This document shows, in pieces, positions 41,721 through 51,420 of a DNA stretch of 64,000 nucleotides; position 1 is the first letter of the stretch, and the number at the start of each line of letters is the position of its first letter. The DNA lies in NCBI RefSeq assembly GCF_900590885.1, contig NZ_UUON01000048.1, forward strand, positions 372,001-436,000, read 5' to 3'. The notes below the pieces were generated by a model. It ran no database searches. It saw nothing but the letters and a program-made list of their open reading frames with translations, and was not told the DNA's origin. The translations under genes and the position numbers were made by a program. The stretch comes from Pseudomonas viridiflava (lineage in GTDB: Bacteria; Pseudomonadota; Gammaproteobacteria; Pseudomonadales; Pseudomonadaceae).

Positions 41721-43381
41721 GTGTCATCATCGGGATGGTTGACCGTATTACGGCGCCGTTACGCGGGCTCTTCGGGAAGGTCAAAGCAGCGAGTGCCGGC
41801 ATTGCCGGTGCGCTTGACCGAACGGGCTTGCCGATTTTCGCGAACAGCCTAAAGAACGTAGGCGGTGCGATCGGCGGCGTGGGTAGTGCGGTTGCTTCAA
41901 GCACCCGAAAGCTGCTGGGGCTCGGGGCCACGCTGGGAATCACAGGCGCCGCGCTGAACATGTTTTTCCAGGGTTTCGCCGATGCAACCGGAGCAATTGG
42001 TGATACTGCCGAGCGTACCGGCATCAGCCGCGAGCGATTTCAGGAGCTCAGCTTTGCAGCGAAGCTCAGCGGTTCATCTGCGGAAGCGCTAGGCGGCGCC
42101 CTGCAGAAGATGCAAATCAATATAGGCGCCGCGACGTCGGGCTCGAAAGAGCTTTCGCAAATGTTCAAAGGCTTGGGCATCAATATCAAGGATTCGTCCG
42201 GCAAGCTGAAAAGCTCAGATGCTTTGTTCGACACCTTCGTTGATCGAATCTCGAAGATCAAAGACCCGTCCCTACAAGCACAGGCGGCGGTGAAGATCTT
42301 CGGCAAGAGTGCCACCGAGCTACTCCCGCTGATCCGCGGCGGTAGTGCAGGGCTCAAGGAGATGTCAGACGAGGCGCGCCGCCTAGGTGTCGTCATTTCT
42401 GACAGTGCGGTTCGTGAAGGCGAGGATTTCGGGGATACACTTGACACGATCCATGCCGCACTCGGCGGTGTCAGCAATAGCATCGGAAGCTCCCTGGTGC
42501 CGCAGTTGAATATGCTGGGCAAGCGGTTGATCGAGACGATCGTCAAGTACCGCCCCCAAATCGAAGCATTCGCCACGGCGTTCGCCGAAAACCTGCCTGG
42601 GAACATCGAACGAGTCACCGGCTTTCTTGGTGATCTGTACGACGGTGTTCAGCCGGTGATCGAGATATTCAGTTCGCTTTCCGAAACCTTCGGCACGGCG
42701 AACCTGATATTTACGGCGCTCGGCTTGTACATCGGGGGCGGCTTCATAATGGCGGTGTTGAACCTGGCACTGGCCCTGAAGGGGCTGGGGCTGGCGATCA
42801 CCCTCACGCCGGTCGGCTGGTTCCTGGCGGCCATCGTGGCCATCGGCGCCGCGGCCTATGTCATCTACAAGAACTGGGACAACATCGTCGGGTTCTTCGA
42901 GGACAAATGGGCGGGCGTCAAGGCGGCCTTCAGTGACGGAATAATCAACGGTATCTGGAAGCTGTGGAAGGAATACAACCCCATCACGTTGATGATGGAA
43001 GGCTTCAATGGACTGATCAAGTACCTGACAGGCTGGGACCTGGGCGCAATCCTCGGCAGCAAGATCACCGAGGCCGTTGCTGCCATCAAGAACGGATTGC
43101 CCGACTGGGCTAAGAAGTTGCTTGGCATTGATGGTGCCGGGGTCAACGGCGGCGCTGAGGGTGGTTCGCCGTCGGCTGCCACTGGCGGTGCCGATACTGA
43201 CCTTGGTCGACGAGCTGCCCAGGTCGGCAGGGATGCCGTTCAACAGTTGGCCCCGCCGGAGCAAGCAGTAAGGGTGCAGGTCGACCTGAACAACCTTCCC
43301 GCAGGGTCCAAGGTGAAAACCGAGGGCAGCCAGGGAGCGACATTCGATACCGACATCGGTTACTCGATGATGGCCCCGTAA
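41696..43381 (+). CDS. Tail tape measure protein
   Basis: Start at ATG 41696 (MADKGYSLSVIIG), 561 aa. Alanine/glycine-rich helices, a TP901-type core (TERTGISRERFQELSFAAKL), two hydrophobic membrane-like segments (about 335-385) and the KNWDNIVGFFEDKW repeat typical of tape measures. It sets tail length and probably helps DNA enter. Relatively short, so the tail may be short. Confidence 0.92.
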   Translation: MADKGYSLSVIIGMVDRITAPLRGLFGKVKAASAGIAGALDRTGLPIFANSLKNVGGAIGGVGSAVASSTRKLLGLGATLGITGAALNMFFQGFADATGAIGDTAERTGISRERFQELSFAAKLSGSSAEALGGALQKMQINIGAATSGSKELSQMFKGLGINIKDSSGKLKSSDALFDTFVDRISKIKDPSLQAQAAVKIFGKSATELLPLIRGGSAGLKEMSDEARRLGVVISDSAVREGEDFGDTLDTIHAALGGVSNSIGSSLVPQLNMLGKRLIETIVKYRPQIEAFATAFAENLPGNIERVTGFLGDLYDGVQPVIEIFSSLSETFGTANLIFTALGLYIGGGFIMAVLNLALALKGLGLAITLTPVGWFLAAIVAIGAAAYVIYKNWDNIVGFFEDKWAGVKAAFSDGIINGIWKLWKEYNPITLMMEGFNGLIKYLTGWDLGAILGSKITEAVAAIKNGLPDWAKKLLGIDGAGVNGGAEGGSPSAATGGADTDLGRRAAQVGRDAVQQLAPPEQAVRVQVDLNNLPAGSKVKTEGSQGATFDTDIGYSMMAP

Positions 43382-43393
43382 CCGGAGTTCCCT

Positions 43394-44644
43394 ATGGCTT
43401 GGCGAGACAACTACCGCGCCGCGACCTTTCGCGGCGTGGGCTTTTTTGTGGCTACGGCAGACAGCAGTCACGGCCGGCGCCAGGCGGTGCACGAGACAGC
43501 GCAGCGGGATGTTCCCTATACCGAAGACCTGGGGCGAAAGTCTCGTGAGTTCAGTATCACCGGATATCTGCTGGGCAAGGAATACGATGTAGCCCGTGAA
43601 GAGCTGATCAAGGTCTGCGAACAAGCGGGTCCTGGTGTGTTGGTTCACCCGTACCGGGGCGAGCTTACGGTCGTCTGTCGCGGGCTCACCGTCAGCGAGT
43701 CCTCGGACGAGGGCGGTAAATGCACGATCTCGATGACTTTCCTCGAGGCGGGCGAGGCGTCTTACCCATCTGCCAAGGTCGACAGCGTCAATGCGATCGG
43801 CGCAAAGGCGGGCGAGGTCACCGAGGCCGGCAAGGAAAACTTCGTTGCCGACTTCCTCACCAAAGGTTACCCGTCGTTCGTAGCCGAGGCGGCCACTACG
43901 CAGATAAAAGGGTTGAGCGATTTTTTGAGCTCGCCTGAGTTCATCGTTTCAAGCGACATACAGGCAGTATCAGACTACTACGACAAGGTCAAAGGCATCG
44001 GCTCTGATGCGTTCAATCTGATCCAAGCCCCGCTCGAGTTCGCTGGCCAGGTCGTTGACGCTATCAGCAGCATCCGGTCAGCCTTCGGCGGCAGCGCCTT
44101 CGGAATGCTGATGAGTCTTTACAGCCAGTATTTCCCAAGCTCCGACGATGCATCCTCTTCTGCTACGCCGAGCCGTCAGCAGGTCGTGAGGAATACCAGC
44201 GCCGTTTCCGCGCTCGTTCGTCAGGCCGCCATTTCCGAGGCAGCTGTCGCCGCGGTGGTCACGCAGGCAACTGAGGACGTTTCCAACGGAGGTACGAAAA
44301 CAACCTCCGAACCTACTAAATACGATAGCTACGAGGCGGCCATTGCGGTGCGCACTGAGCTTTCCGACAGGTTGGATGAAGAGAGCGAGTTGACCAGTAA
44401 CGACCTGGTGTATGTCGCGGTTACCGATTTAAGGACGGCCGTGGTTCAGGCCGTTCCGGATCCTGAGCAGGACTTGCCCAGGCTCGCGACATTCTCGCCC
44501 AGGCAGACGCTGCCGTCTCTCGTTGTTGCATACCAGCTCTACGGTGACGCCAACAGGGCCGAGGATATCGTGTTGCGCAACGACCCGCGTCGCCCAGGCT
44601 TCCTGATCGGCGGCCAACAGCTTGAGGTTCTTGCAAATGGATGA
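43394..44644 (+). CDS. Mu gpN-like DNA circularisation / tail protein
   Basis: 416 aa. The N-terminal 95 residues match the DNA_circ_N domain (WRDNYRAATFRGVGFFVATA, GYLLGKEYDVAREELIKVCE). In Mu, gpN is a tail component that also protects linear ends. The long middle is helical; a LysM-like end (YGDANRAEDIVLRNDPRRPG) closes the protein. Confidence 0.86.
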   Translation: MAWRDNYRAATFRGVGFFVATADSSHGRRQAVHETAQRDVPYTEDLGRKSREFSITGYLLGKEYDVAREELIKVCEQAGPGVLVHPYRGELTVVCRGLTVSESSDEGGKCTISMTFLEAGEASYPSAKVDSVNAIGAKAGEVTEAGKENFVADFLTKGYPSFVAEAATTQIKGLSDFLSSPEFIVSSDIQAVSDYYDKVKGIGSDAFNLIQAPLEFAGQVVDAISSIRSAFGGSAFGMLMSLYSQYFPSSDDASSSATPSRQQVVRNTSAVSALVRQAAISEAAVAAVVTQATEDVSNGGTKTTSEPTKYDSYEAAIAVRTELSDRLDEESELTSNDLVYVAVTDLRTAVVQAVPDPEQDLPRLATFSPRQTLPSLVVAYQLYGDANRAEDIVLRNDPRRPGFLIGGQQLEVLANG

Positions 44645-45755
44645 CCTTGAACTGCTGGTCAACGGCATGAATTACGCGGGATGGACCCAGGTTGGAGTAA
44701 CGCGCGCGGTTGATGCTTCCTCTGGTGCGTTTACTGTGACCCTTACGGAGCGCTGGGAAGGGCAGGAGGGCAGAGGTGCTCAAGTTGAGCCATGGCCCAT
44801 CCTGCCTGGCGATAAGTGCGAGGTCCGTCTCGGCGGAATAACGATGGTGGTTGGCTATGTCGACATCTTCAAGCCTTCGTTCAGCGCGAATGACCACATC
44901 ATCAATATCCAAGGGCGCGACCGGACATCTGACCTGATCGACTGTAGTGCCGTGCACACGCCGGACGAGTGGAAGAACATTGATCTATTGCGCTTCGCTC
45001 AGGTTTTGGCCCAGCCATTCGGCGTCGGAGTTTCGGCTGATGTCCCGGTGGGCACTCCATTCACCGTCTGCAAGTTGCAGCAGGGCGAAACAGCGTTCGA
45101 GGCAATTGAGCGTTACGCCAAGCAGAGACGCCTATTGCTGACGACGGATGGCGCCGGCGGCCTGCTGATCACCCGGGCGGGTAACAAGCGGGCGACCGTC
45201 GGACTTGTTCAGGGTGAAAACATCCTCAGTGCCACCGGCAGCATCGATCACAGCCAGCGTTTCCGCAATTACCTGGTTAAAGGCCAGGCCGGATACAACC
45301 CAAACAGCGATGGAGGCACTGAGGCGCACGTCGAGGGCGGCGCGAGCGACAGCGGAATCAGGCGTTATCGACCGATGCTGATCGTCGCTGAGTCCGGCGG
45401 ATCGAACGGCAGCGCCCAAGAGCGAGCTACCTGGGAGGCCAACAGCCGGCTGGGAAAATCAGCTTCCGCTTCCATAACCGTCCAGGGCTGGCGGCAAAGC
45501 CGGGGCGGCCCAATCTGGGAGCCAGGAATGCTGGTGCAGGTCAGGTCGCCATGGTTGCGCATGGATGGGCAAATGATTATTCGGCAGGCCACCTACGAGC
45601 GGGGGGAGGGCGGTACCACTACGAAGCTCGACATCGTCAGCCCGCAAGCCTTTTCGCCGGAGCCTCCTGATTCGAAGAAAGGCAAGGCAGGGAAAAAGGG
45701 CGGTCGGAATATTTGGGCGGAAGCCATCGGGGAAGAGGACAAAAAAGATGGGTAA
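44637..45755 (+). CDS. Mu gpP-like baseplate hub protein
   Basis: Start at ATG 44637, 372 aa. LVNGMNYAGWTQVGVTRAVD, VGYVDIFKPSFSANDHIINI and the VKGQAGYN segment match the gp44/gpP hub family (gp27-like). It joins the tube end to the central spike. Confidence 0.86.
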   Translation: MDDLELLVNGMNYAGWTQVGVTRAVDASSGAFTVTLTERWEGQEGRGAQVEPWPILPGDKCEVRLGGITMVVGYVDIFKPSFSANDHIINIQGRDRTSDLIDCSAVHTPDEWKNIDLLRFAQVLAQPFGVGVSADVPVGTPFTVCKLQQGETAFEAIERYAKQRRLLLTTDGAGGLLITRAGNKRATVGLVQGENILSATGSIDHSQRFRNYLVKGQAGYNPNSDGGTEAHVEGGASDSGIRRYRPMLIVAESGGSNGSAQERATWEANSRLGKSASASITVQGWRQSRGGPIWEPGMLVQVRSPWLRMDGQMIIRQATYERGEGGTTTKLDIVSPQAFSPEPPDSKKGKAGKKGGRNIWAEAIGEEDKKDG

Positions 45756-46281
45756 CCCACTTCGCGATCTAAGCAACCGAGTGATGATGATGTTTGCCCG
45801 TGGTGTTGTGCACCGGGTCACCGACACGAACGGACGGCAGCAGTTGCAGGTGGAGTTGCTCAAGGACGAGCTGCGTGACGATATCGAACACATGCAGAAC
45901 TACGGCTTCACCAGCCACGCAACAGGCGGCGATGTGGCGGTTGCCTTCATTGGCGGTAATCGCGAGCAGGGGATTGTTCTCGCAGTTGATGACCGGCGCT
46001 ATCGCATCACCCTGAAGGCTGGTGAGGTCGCGATGTACGACGACCTCGGCAACAAAGTTGAGCTGCTGCGCGAAATGGTCAAGGTAACGGCTGTTCAGCA
46101 TGCAGAGGTGGAGGCCCCGACCATCAAGATGATCGGAGAGATTGAGATGGTCGGTAACGTAAAAATCCAGGGGAATATTGATTCCACCGGCACCGTCACA
46201 AACAACGGCAAGAACATCGGCAGCACCCACCAACATAACGGGGTGTTGGTCGGATCCGCAAACACGGGAGCGCCCATTTAA
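45748..46281 (+). CDS. Mu gp45-like baseplate protein V, central spike
   Basis: 177 aa. An OB-like N-terminal domain (QQLQVELLKDELRDDIEHMQ) leads to a repetitive beta-helix (VEAPTIKMIGEIEMVGNVKI) and the motif THQHNG near the end. In Mu and phi92 spikes such histidines bind iron at the tip. It pierces the outer membrane. Confidence 0.87.
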   Translation: MGNPLRDLSNRVMMMFARGVVHRVTDTNGRQQLQVELLKDELRDDIEHMQNYGFTSHATGGDVAVAFIGGNREQGIVLAVDDRRYRITLKAGEVAMYDDLGNKVELLREMVKVTAVQHAEVEAPTIKMIGEIEMVGNVKIQGNIDSTGTVTNNGKNIGSTHQHNGVLVGSANTGAPI

Positions 46282-46748
46282 TGGCTGATGCCGCAATGGT
46301 AATGACCGAGTTCGGCGGAGACCTGGTGCTGTTCGGTTTCGACCTTGAGCGCGATGACGGCCTTGAAACTGCCGTGATCATCAGCCTATTCACCGATCGC
46401 CGCGCCAGTGCTGAGCAGATCCCGCCCGAATATGAGCAGGACGATTTGCGCGGTTACTGGGGTGATCTCACAAATGTCTCGGCGACTGACCAGACGGGCT
46501 CGCTGCTCTGGCTACTGGCCAGGGAGAAAGAACTGCCCCAAACGCTGAGCCGAGCTGAGCAGTATTGCCGTGACGCCTTGGCCTGGATGATTGATGACGT
46601 GGTGGCCACGACGATCGAGGTCGCCGCTTCATATCACTCGCGCGGCGTGATGCTGCTCGTTATCGACATCTATCGCCCGACCGGCCCAGCCGTTCGCTAC
46701 CGATACAACTATGAATGGTCGGCCCAGGCCGGCAAGAGGGCTGCCTGA
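46281..46748 (+). CDS. Mu gp46-like baseplate protein
   Basis: 155 aa. GDLVLFGFDLERDDGLETAV and the DRRA...LRGYWGD box are the GP46 family pattern (PF07409, gp25-like). It is a baseplate wedge component that starts sheath assembly. Overlaps neighbours by 1 base on both sides. Confidence 0.85.
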   Translation: MADAAMVMTEFGGDLVLFGFDLERDDGLETAVIISLFTDRRASAEQIPPEYEQDDLRGYWGDLTNVSATDQTGSLLWLLAREKELPQTLSRAEQYCRDALAWMIDDVVATTIEVAASYHSRGVMLLVIDIYRPTGPAVRYRYNYEWSAQAGKRAA

Positions 46749-47806
46749 TGCCATTTGCTAGACCAACCTTGCCTGAGCTTATTGACCGGGTTACCAGCGA
46801 CATCAGCGGCCGCGTGACCGGCGTCCAAAGCGCAGTACTGCGCCGCTCGTTGCTGGGGATCCTCGCCCGGTCTGAGGCTGGCGCAGTGCACATGCTCTAC
46901 GGCTTCCTTGAGTGGGCGGCCAAGCAGGCGATTATCGACACTGCCGAGAAGGAATACCTCGAGCGCTGGGCAGCGATCTGGAAAGTCTTTCGCAAGGCAG
47001 CTGATTATTCGACCGGTGCCGCGCTGCTTGCCGGCGCAATCGGGTCGACGCTTCCGTCCGGCACGATCCTTCAGCGACAAGATGGCGTGCAGTACCGCGT
47101 CCTGGCTGATGCGGTGTTCACTGACACCACGCTCCAGCCCACCGTTGTTGCCGTAGAGGCTGGCGCTGCCGGCGATGCCCCGGCCGGAACGCCACTGTTC
47201 CTGTTATCGCCAGTGGCTGGCGTTCAATCAACCGGCTCTGCAGCCACGGACATTGACGGTGGTCTTGACGTTGAGACTGACGCCCAGTTGCTCAGTCGGC
47301 TACTGAAGCGCATCAGGCAGCCCCCACATGGCGGCGCGGCCTCAGATTACGAGCTTTGGGCTCTTGAGGTTCCTGGCGTCACCCGCGTGTGGGTCTATCC
47401 GCTCCAGATGGGCGCAGGGACCGTGACGGTGCTTTTCGTCTGTGACGGCGAGACAGACATTATCCCTGGCGCGGCGAAGGTTGCCGAGGTGCAGGCTTAC
47501 ATTGAAGCCCGGCGACCGGTTACAGCCGAAGTCTATGTTGCGGCTCCCATCGCCGATCCGCTCAATTTGGCGGTGAAGCTTTCGCCGAACACTGCATCGG
47601 TGCAGGCCGCGGTCCGCGCAGAAGTGGCTGATTTGATTGTCCGCGACTCGAAACCTGGCAACCCTATTTTGATCAGCCGCCTGCGCGAAGCTGTCTCTAT
47701 CGCGGCTGGCGAAGCGGACAACCAGCTCACGGCCCCAAGTGCGGACGTTGCGCACGCCACCGGACACATGGCAGTGCCCGGCACCATAACCTTCTCCAGC
47801 TTTTAA
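46748..47806 (+). CDS. Baseplate J-like protein (Mu gp47)
   Basis: Start at ATG 46748, 352 aa. Typical gpJ/gp47 elements: ARSEAGAVHMLYGFLEWAAK, LPSGTILQRQDGVQYRVLAD and RIRQPPHGGAASDYELWALE. Main wedge protein of the contractile baseplate. Confidence 0.91.
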   Translation: MPFARPTLPELIDRVTSDISGRVTGVQSAVLRRSLLGILARSEAGAVHMLYGFLEWAAKQAIIDTAEKEYLERWAAIWKVFRKAADYSTGAALLAGAIGSTLPSGTILQRQDGVQYRVLADAVFTDTTLQPTVVAVEAGAAGDAPAGTPLFLLSPVAGVQSTGSAATDIDGGLDVETDAQLLSRLLKRIRQPPHGGAASDYELWALEVPGVTRVWVYPLQMGAGTVTVLFVCDGETDIIPGAAKVAEVQAYIEARRPVTAEVYVAAPIADPLNLAVKLSPNTASVQAAVRAEVADLIVRDSKPGNPILISRLREAVSIAAGEADNQLTAPSADVAHATGHMAVPGTITFSSF

Positions 47807-47815
47807 GGAGGCGTA

Positions 47816-48406
47816 ATGCCGACAGCTGCCGACTACCTGGAGCAGCTGAAAACGCTGCTGCCTCCTGGACAAGCATTCCCGCGAGAATCTGGAACCACGC
47901 TTCACAGCTTGCTTGACGGCATGTCGATTGAACTGGCTCGGGTGGATGGTCGGGGCGAAGCGCTTCCAATGGAGGCCAATCCGTCCACCACCAGCGAGAT
48001 GCTGAGCGACTGGGAGAGGGTCGCAGGCCTCCCCGATAAATGCTCCGGTGTTCTGGAGGAAACGCTGCAAGGCCGAAAGAACGCGCTGCTGGCGAAGCTA
48101 TCCAGCACTGGCGGGCAGTCAGCGGATTACTTCATCAATCTGGCAGGCCTGCTCGGTTACACGGTAACCATTGAAGAGTATCGGCCGTTCCGGGCCGGCC
48201 TTTCTCGAGCAGGCGATGCGCTTACCAACGGCGACTGGGTTTTCACCTGGTTGATCCGGGCTCCTGAAACATCGGTCATTTCGTTCCGCGCTGGTGTTTC
48301 GGCCGCGGGCGAGAGGCTGCGCACGTGGGGTAACGACACCCTTGAATGCAAAATCAATCAACTGAAACCGGCGCATACGATTGCAATATTCGCCTACGGA
48401 GAATGA
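47816..48406 (+). CDS. YmfQ/Mu gp48-like baseplate protein
   Basis: 196 aa after TAAGGAGGCGTA. DYLEQLKTLLPPGQAFPRES is the DUF2313/YmfQ opening, and FRAGLSRAGDAL is repeated by FRAGVSAAGERL, a common feature of the family. Connects the baseplate to the fibres. Confidence 0.87.
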   Translation: MPTAADYLEQLKTLLPPGQAFPRESGTTLHSLLDGMSIELARVDGRGEALPMEANPSTTSEMLSDWERVAGLPDKCSGVLEETLQGRKNALLAKLSSTGGQSADYFINLAGLLGYTVTIEEYRPFRAGLSRAGDALTNGDWVFTWLIRAPETSVISFRAGVSAAGERLRTWGNDTLECKINQLKPAHTIAIFAYGE

Positions 48407-48409
48407 CGC

Positions 48410-49468
48410 ATGCACAGAATTGACGGCCCTGGGGCTACGGTCGATAACAAGTTCACCGAGGGGGATCCGGTTGGAGGCATTCAGGCGACAGTGGTAACTG
48501 ACGACTTTCTGAACGATGTTCAGGAAGAGCTCGTCAGCATTTTGACCGCTGCTGGAGTAACGCCGGTTAAGGGCACCCAGGACCAAGTGCTGCAGTCCCT
48601 TTACAAACTTATCCAATCTCAGAAAGCGACGGCGTTTACAACTGCTGGGACGAGTACCGCTCTGACGCTTGCGCCGACTCCAGCGATCCAAGCGTACACA
48701 GCCAACCAGCGCTTCACCGTAAAGTTCAGCGTCGACTCGGGCTTAAACCCCACGATGAATGTTTCCTCTAAAGGAGATAAGGCCCTCAAGCAATATGATT
48801 CAGTTGGGGATAAAGTCCCCGCAGTATTTACGACGAATCAGATTTCTGACGTTGTCTATGACGGTACTGATTGGGTGATGATGTTAAAACCAGAATCACT
48901 TAACACTGCCAGATTTGATATTGCCTCTGCGGCAACTATTAACCTAAAAACTGCAGCATCTAACACCCGCAACATAAATGTTACTGGGTCGGTTGGAGTT
49001 ACGTCCTTTGTCGTGTCGGCAGGCCAGCTTTACTTCGTTCGTTTCGCAGGGTCTCTGGCGCTATCAAACAATGCGAATATTGTAACGCAGACAGGCGCAA
49101 CCATAACAACGCAAGCGGGTGATACCTGCCTTGTTCGATCAACCGCTGCAAACGTAGTAGAAATTCTATGCTATACGCGTGGAGCTCCTCAGGCAGTTGG
49201 TGATGGACAAACATGGCAGGATGTAACGGCGTCCCGGTCTTCTGGCGTTACATATTTGAACTCTACAGGAAGACCTATTCAAATTTCCTTAGTTGTCTCA
49301 GATGGCGGGGGCTCAGGCTCCTGGAGCGCTACTGTGGCGGGGATATTATTCGACTTGGGCAATCCCACGAGTGGAGGCGGCATGGTCTGTTTCGTTATAC
49401 CGAGTGGGGTATCGTATAGCGTTTCTCTCGGCGGGAATATTCTTACTAAATGGGCCGAATTAAGATGA
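48410..49468 (+). CDS. Tail fibre protein
   Basis: 352 aa. The N-terminal part (HRIDGPGATVDNKFTEGDPV, then LNDVQEELVSILTAAGVTPV) is the baseplate-attaching domain common to Pseudomonas tail fibres and R-pyocins. The distal half is beta-rich and AT-richer than the rest of the tail module, a sign of receptor-driven exchange. It should decide host range, helped by the adjacent chaperone. Confidence 0.86.
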   Translation: MHRIDGPGATVDNKFTEGDPVGGIQATVVTDDFLNDVQEELVSILTAAGVTPVKGTQDQVLQSLYKLIQSQKATAFTTAGTSTALTLAPTPAIQAYTANQRFTVKFSVDSGLNPTMNVSSKGDKALKQYDSVGDKVPAVFTTNQISDVVYDGTDWVMMLKPESLNTARFDIASAATINLKTAASNTRNINVTGSVGVTSFVVSAGQLYFVRFAGSLALSNNANIVTQTGATITTQAGDTCLVRSTAANVVEILCYTRGAPQAVGDGQTWQDVTASRSSGVTYLNSTGRPIQISLVVSDGGGSGSWSATVAGILFDLGNPTSGGGMVCFVIPSGVSYSVSLGGNILTKWAELR

Positions 49469-49833
49469 ATATGAAATACTTTAGAGACTCTCTAGCTGGT
49501 GAGGTATTCGCTTTTGAGGGTGATGGTTCGCAAGATGCTTTCATACCTGAAGGCTTGATTGAAATGACGACTAAGGAAGTGTCAGAGCATCTTGCACCGC
49601 CAGTTCTGACGGAAGAGGAATTATCGTTTAACGCAGGGAAAGAGCGTGACAGCCGCTTGGCACAAGCGGCGATACGCATTGCTCCTTTGCAAGACGCGGT
49701 AGACTTTGGCGAGGCTACAGCATCGGAAGAACAAGCTCTGACCGCATGGAAGCGTTATCGAATCACTGTTAACCGGATAATTCAACAACCTGGTTACCCC
49801 TCGGAAATAGATTGGCCGGTTGAGCCGTCTTGA
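49465..49833 (+). CDS. Tail fibre assembly chaperone
   Basis: Start at ATG 49465 in an ATGA overlap with the fibre gene, 122 aa. The end ALTAWKRYRITVNRIIQQPG and SEIDWPVEPS is the classic Tfa (caudovirales fibre assembly) pattern. It folds or trimerises the fibre tip. Confidence 0.88.
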   Translation: MNMKYFRDSLAGEVFAFEGDGSQDAFIPEGLIEMTTKEVSEHLAPPVLTEEELSFNAGKERDSRLAQAAIRIAPLQDAVDFGEATASEEQALTAWKRYRITVNRIIQQPGYPSEIDWPVEPS

Positions 49834-49851
49834 AAAACCGTTTCTACCGGA

Positions 49852-49876
49852 ACCCGCCATGAGCGGGTATTTTTTT
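49852..49876 (+). terminator. Terminator between fibre chaperone and endolysin
   Basis: ACCCGC-CATGA-GCGGGT, then one A and seven T. Confidence 0.7.
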
Positions 49877-49891
49877 GCCTGGAGAAAAACC

Positions 49892-50425
49892 ATGCCTATC
49901 ACTGAGCAGCAATTGCTGCACATTCTCCCCAACGCCGGCCGCCAAGCCGGCGTTTTTGTTCCTCTGCTGAATACGGCAATGAGCAAGTACAGCATCGTCA
50001 ATCGCCTGCGCATTGCAGCGTTCATTGCCCAGGTCGGCCACGAGTCGGGGCAGTTGCGGTACGTGCGCGAGATCTGGGGGCCAACGGCTCAGCAGTCCGG
50101 TTATGAGGGGCGTGCGGATCTGGGTAACACCGTGCCGGGCGACGGCTCTAAGTACCGTGGCCGTGGCCTGATCCAGATCACCGGGCGGGCGAACTATGCC
50201 GCGTGCGGGGAAGCGCTGGGCTTGGACCTGGTTAACGAGCCCGCGCTGCTGGAGCAGCCACAGCACGCCGCCATGTCGGCCGCCTGGTTCTGGTCGACGC
50301 GTGGGTTGAACACCCTGGCGGATCAAGGACAGTTCGTGAAGATCACCCGGCGCATCAATGGCGGGCTCACCGGCCAGGATGATCGCGAGGCGCTGTACGA
50401 CAAGGCGCTGGAAATTCTACCGTGA
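49892..50425 (+). CDS. Endolysin, glycoside hydrolase family 19 (chitinase class I-like)
   Basis: Start at ATG 49892 (MPITEQQLLHILPNAGRQAG), 177 aa. AAFIAQVGHESGQLRYVREI carries the catalytic Glu, and KYRGRGLIQITGRANYAACG is the GH19 signature. It cuts peptidoglycan after the holin opens the inner membrane; there is no signal peptide. It lies after the fibre genes and behind a terminator. Confidence 0.92.
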   Translation: MPITEQQLLHILPNAGRQAGVFVPLLNTAMSKYSIVNRLRIAAFIAQVGHESGQLRYVREIWGPTAQQSGYEGRADLGNTVPGDGSKYRGRGLIQITGRANYAACGEALGLDLVNEPALLEQPQHAAMSAAWFWSTRGLNTLADQGQFVKITRRINGGLTGQDDREALYDKALEILP

Positions 50426-50496
50426 GAATTATTGGCGCGGGTCGGTGGGCGGGCTGCAGCAAAAAAGCAACCCGCGTATGGGGTGACCTTCACACG

Positions 50497-50658
50497 CTAT
50501 TTGCCTTTCGGTGGCGCGTTTCCTCGTCCACCACCGGAAGGATTACCAGTAGTGCTTGGCAGATTAGGAATGGCCGGTACTTTCGGCGCACCTCCTGCGC
50601 CGCCCCCTGCTTTGCTAGATGATCCCGAACCGCTCTTACCACCTGCCGACTTGGACAT
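50497..50658 (-). CDS. Small glycine/proline-rich phage protein, 53 aa
   Basis: ATG 50658 with AGGAGA upstream. The product is low complexity (SAGGKSGSGSSSKAGGGAGG, ending TGNPSGGGRGNAPPKGK). Nearly identical small proteins sit near prophages and R-pyocins in many Pseudomonas genomes. Disordered; function unknown. It faces the endolysin gene. Confidence 0.68.
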   Translation of the reverse strand: MSKSAGGKSGSGSSSKAGGGAGGAPKVPAIPNLPSTTGNPSGGGRGNAPPKGK

Positions 50659-50919
50659 GACTATCTCCTGGTTACGACTCAGTGGGACTGCAGAGAAACT
50701 CTAGTCCAACTGGAGGCATGCGCTCGAAAATTGCAGGGTACCCTCTGGATTTGCGTTCAACGCTTGGCTGACAGTCAGCCAATTTTTAGCATCTGTGCGA
50801 GCAGCGGATCGTTCGATCCTAATATCGCCGCCTGTACGTCTACAAAGTACATCCCTCCCGTTATCTCACACCGACCTCCATGAGCCTCGGCAGTCTCACT
50901 GTTATCTGGGACAGAATTT

Positions 50920-51159
50920 TCATAATCCGAGCCTGCGTCGATCTGCCTCAATTCTTTCTATGAGAGTACCGCCGGTAGTTCTTCTCGCAAGTCTCTCGGG
51001 TTCAAGGTACTGCGAATTCGCTTCTAGGTAGTAATTACGCCCGTGCTTGATAGGTTGGGGTGTAATGCGGCCCTCGCGGGCCCATTTGCGTAAGGTATTC
51101 GGGCTAGGCGGTGTTTTAAAGTGGTCAGCAGCCCATTCTGCGAGAGTCAATTTGGTCAT
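50920..51159 (-). CDS. Lambda Xis-like excisionase
   Basis: Start at ATG 51159, 79 aa. MTKLTLAEWAADHFKTPPSP, then LRKWAREGRITPQPIKHGRN and RTTGGTLIERI, parallels lambda Xis (LTLQEW, VRRWVRECRIFPPPVKDGRE, GGLLKRI). It binds DNA and bends it to favour excision. It is 33 kb from the active int/xis pair, so it may belong to an older or second recombination module. Confidence 0.8.
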   Translation of the reverse strand: MTKLTLAEWAADHFKTPPSPNTLRKWAREGRITPQPIKHGRNYYLEANSQYLEPERLARRTTGGTLIERIEADRRRLGL

Positions 51160-51191
51160 GAGTTCACCTGCCATTAGGCTAATGTCGGCCG

Positions 51192-51389
51192 TTATTTTAG
51201 TCGGAGCTCAGGGCTTTTCTTCTGAGCCGTCTGGCCTCCCAGGCGACTGATTACGACTTGGCTTAGCACTTTTGGGATTCCGTCACCTCCCACGACAAAT
51301 CCGAACTGGTGCTCCTGTAACCATCTGATTTGAGCGCTCGGCTTTTTATAGCCAGTGAACTCTGCGACCTCATCCTTCGTTAAAAACAT
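51192..51389 (-). CDS. DUF4224 protein
   Basis: Start at ATG 51389, 65 aa: MFLTKDEVAEFTGYKKPSAQ then IRWLQEHQFGFVVGGDGIPK is the DUF4224 pattern. These proteins commonly lie beside phage integrases; here no integrase follows, only the Xis-like gene. Role unknown, probably DNA binding. Confidence 0.78.
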   Translation of the reverse strand: MFLTKDEVAEFTGYKKPSAQIRWLQEHQFGFVVGGDGIPKVLSQVVISRLGGQTAQKKSPELRLK

Positions 51390-51420
51390 CGGGGTTCTCC
51401 AGGCGCGATATCTGACAAGG

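Noticed and set aside
42383..43648. 421-aa minus-strand ORF opposite the tape measure
   Set aside because: Shadow of tape-measure codon bias; no motif or ribosome site.
50432..50704. 90-aa proline-rich plus-strand ORF
   Set aside because: Mirror image of the 53-aa glycine-rich minus-strand gene, which has an AGGAGA site and known relatives.
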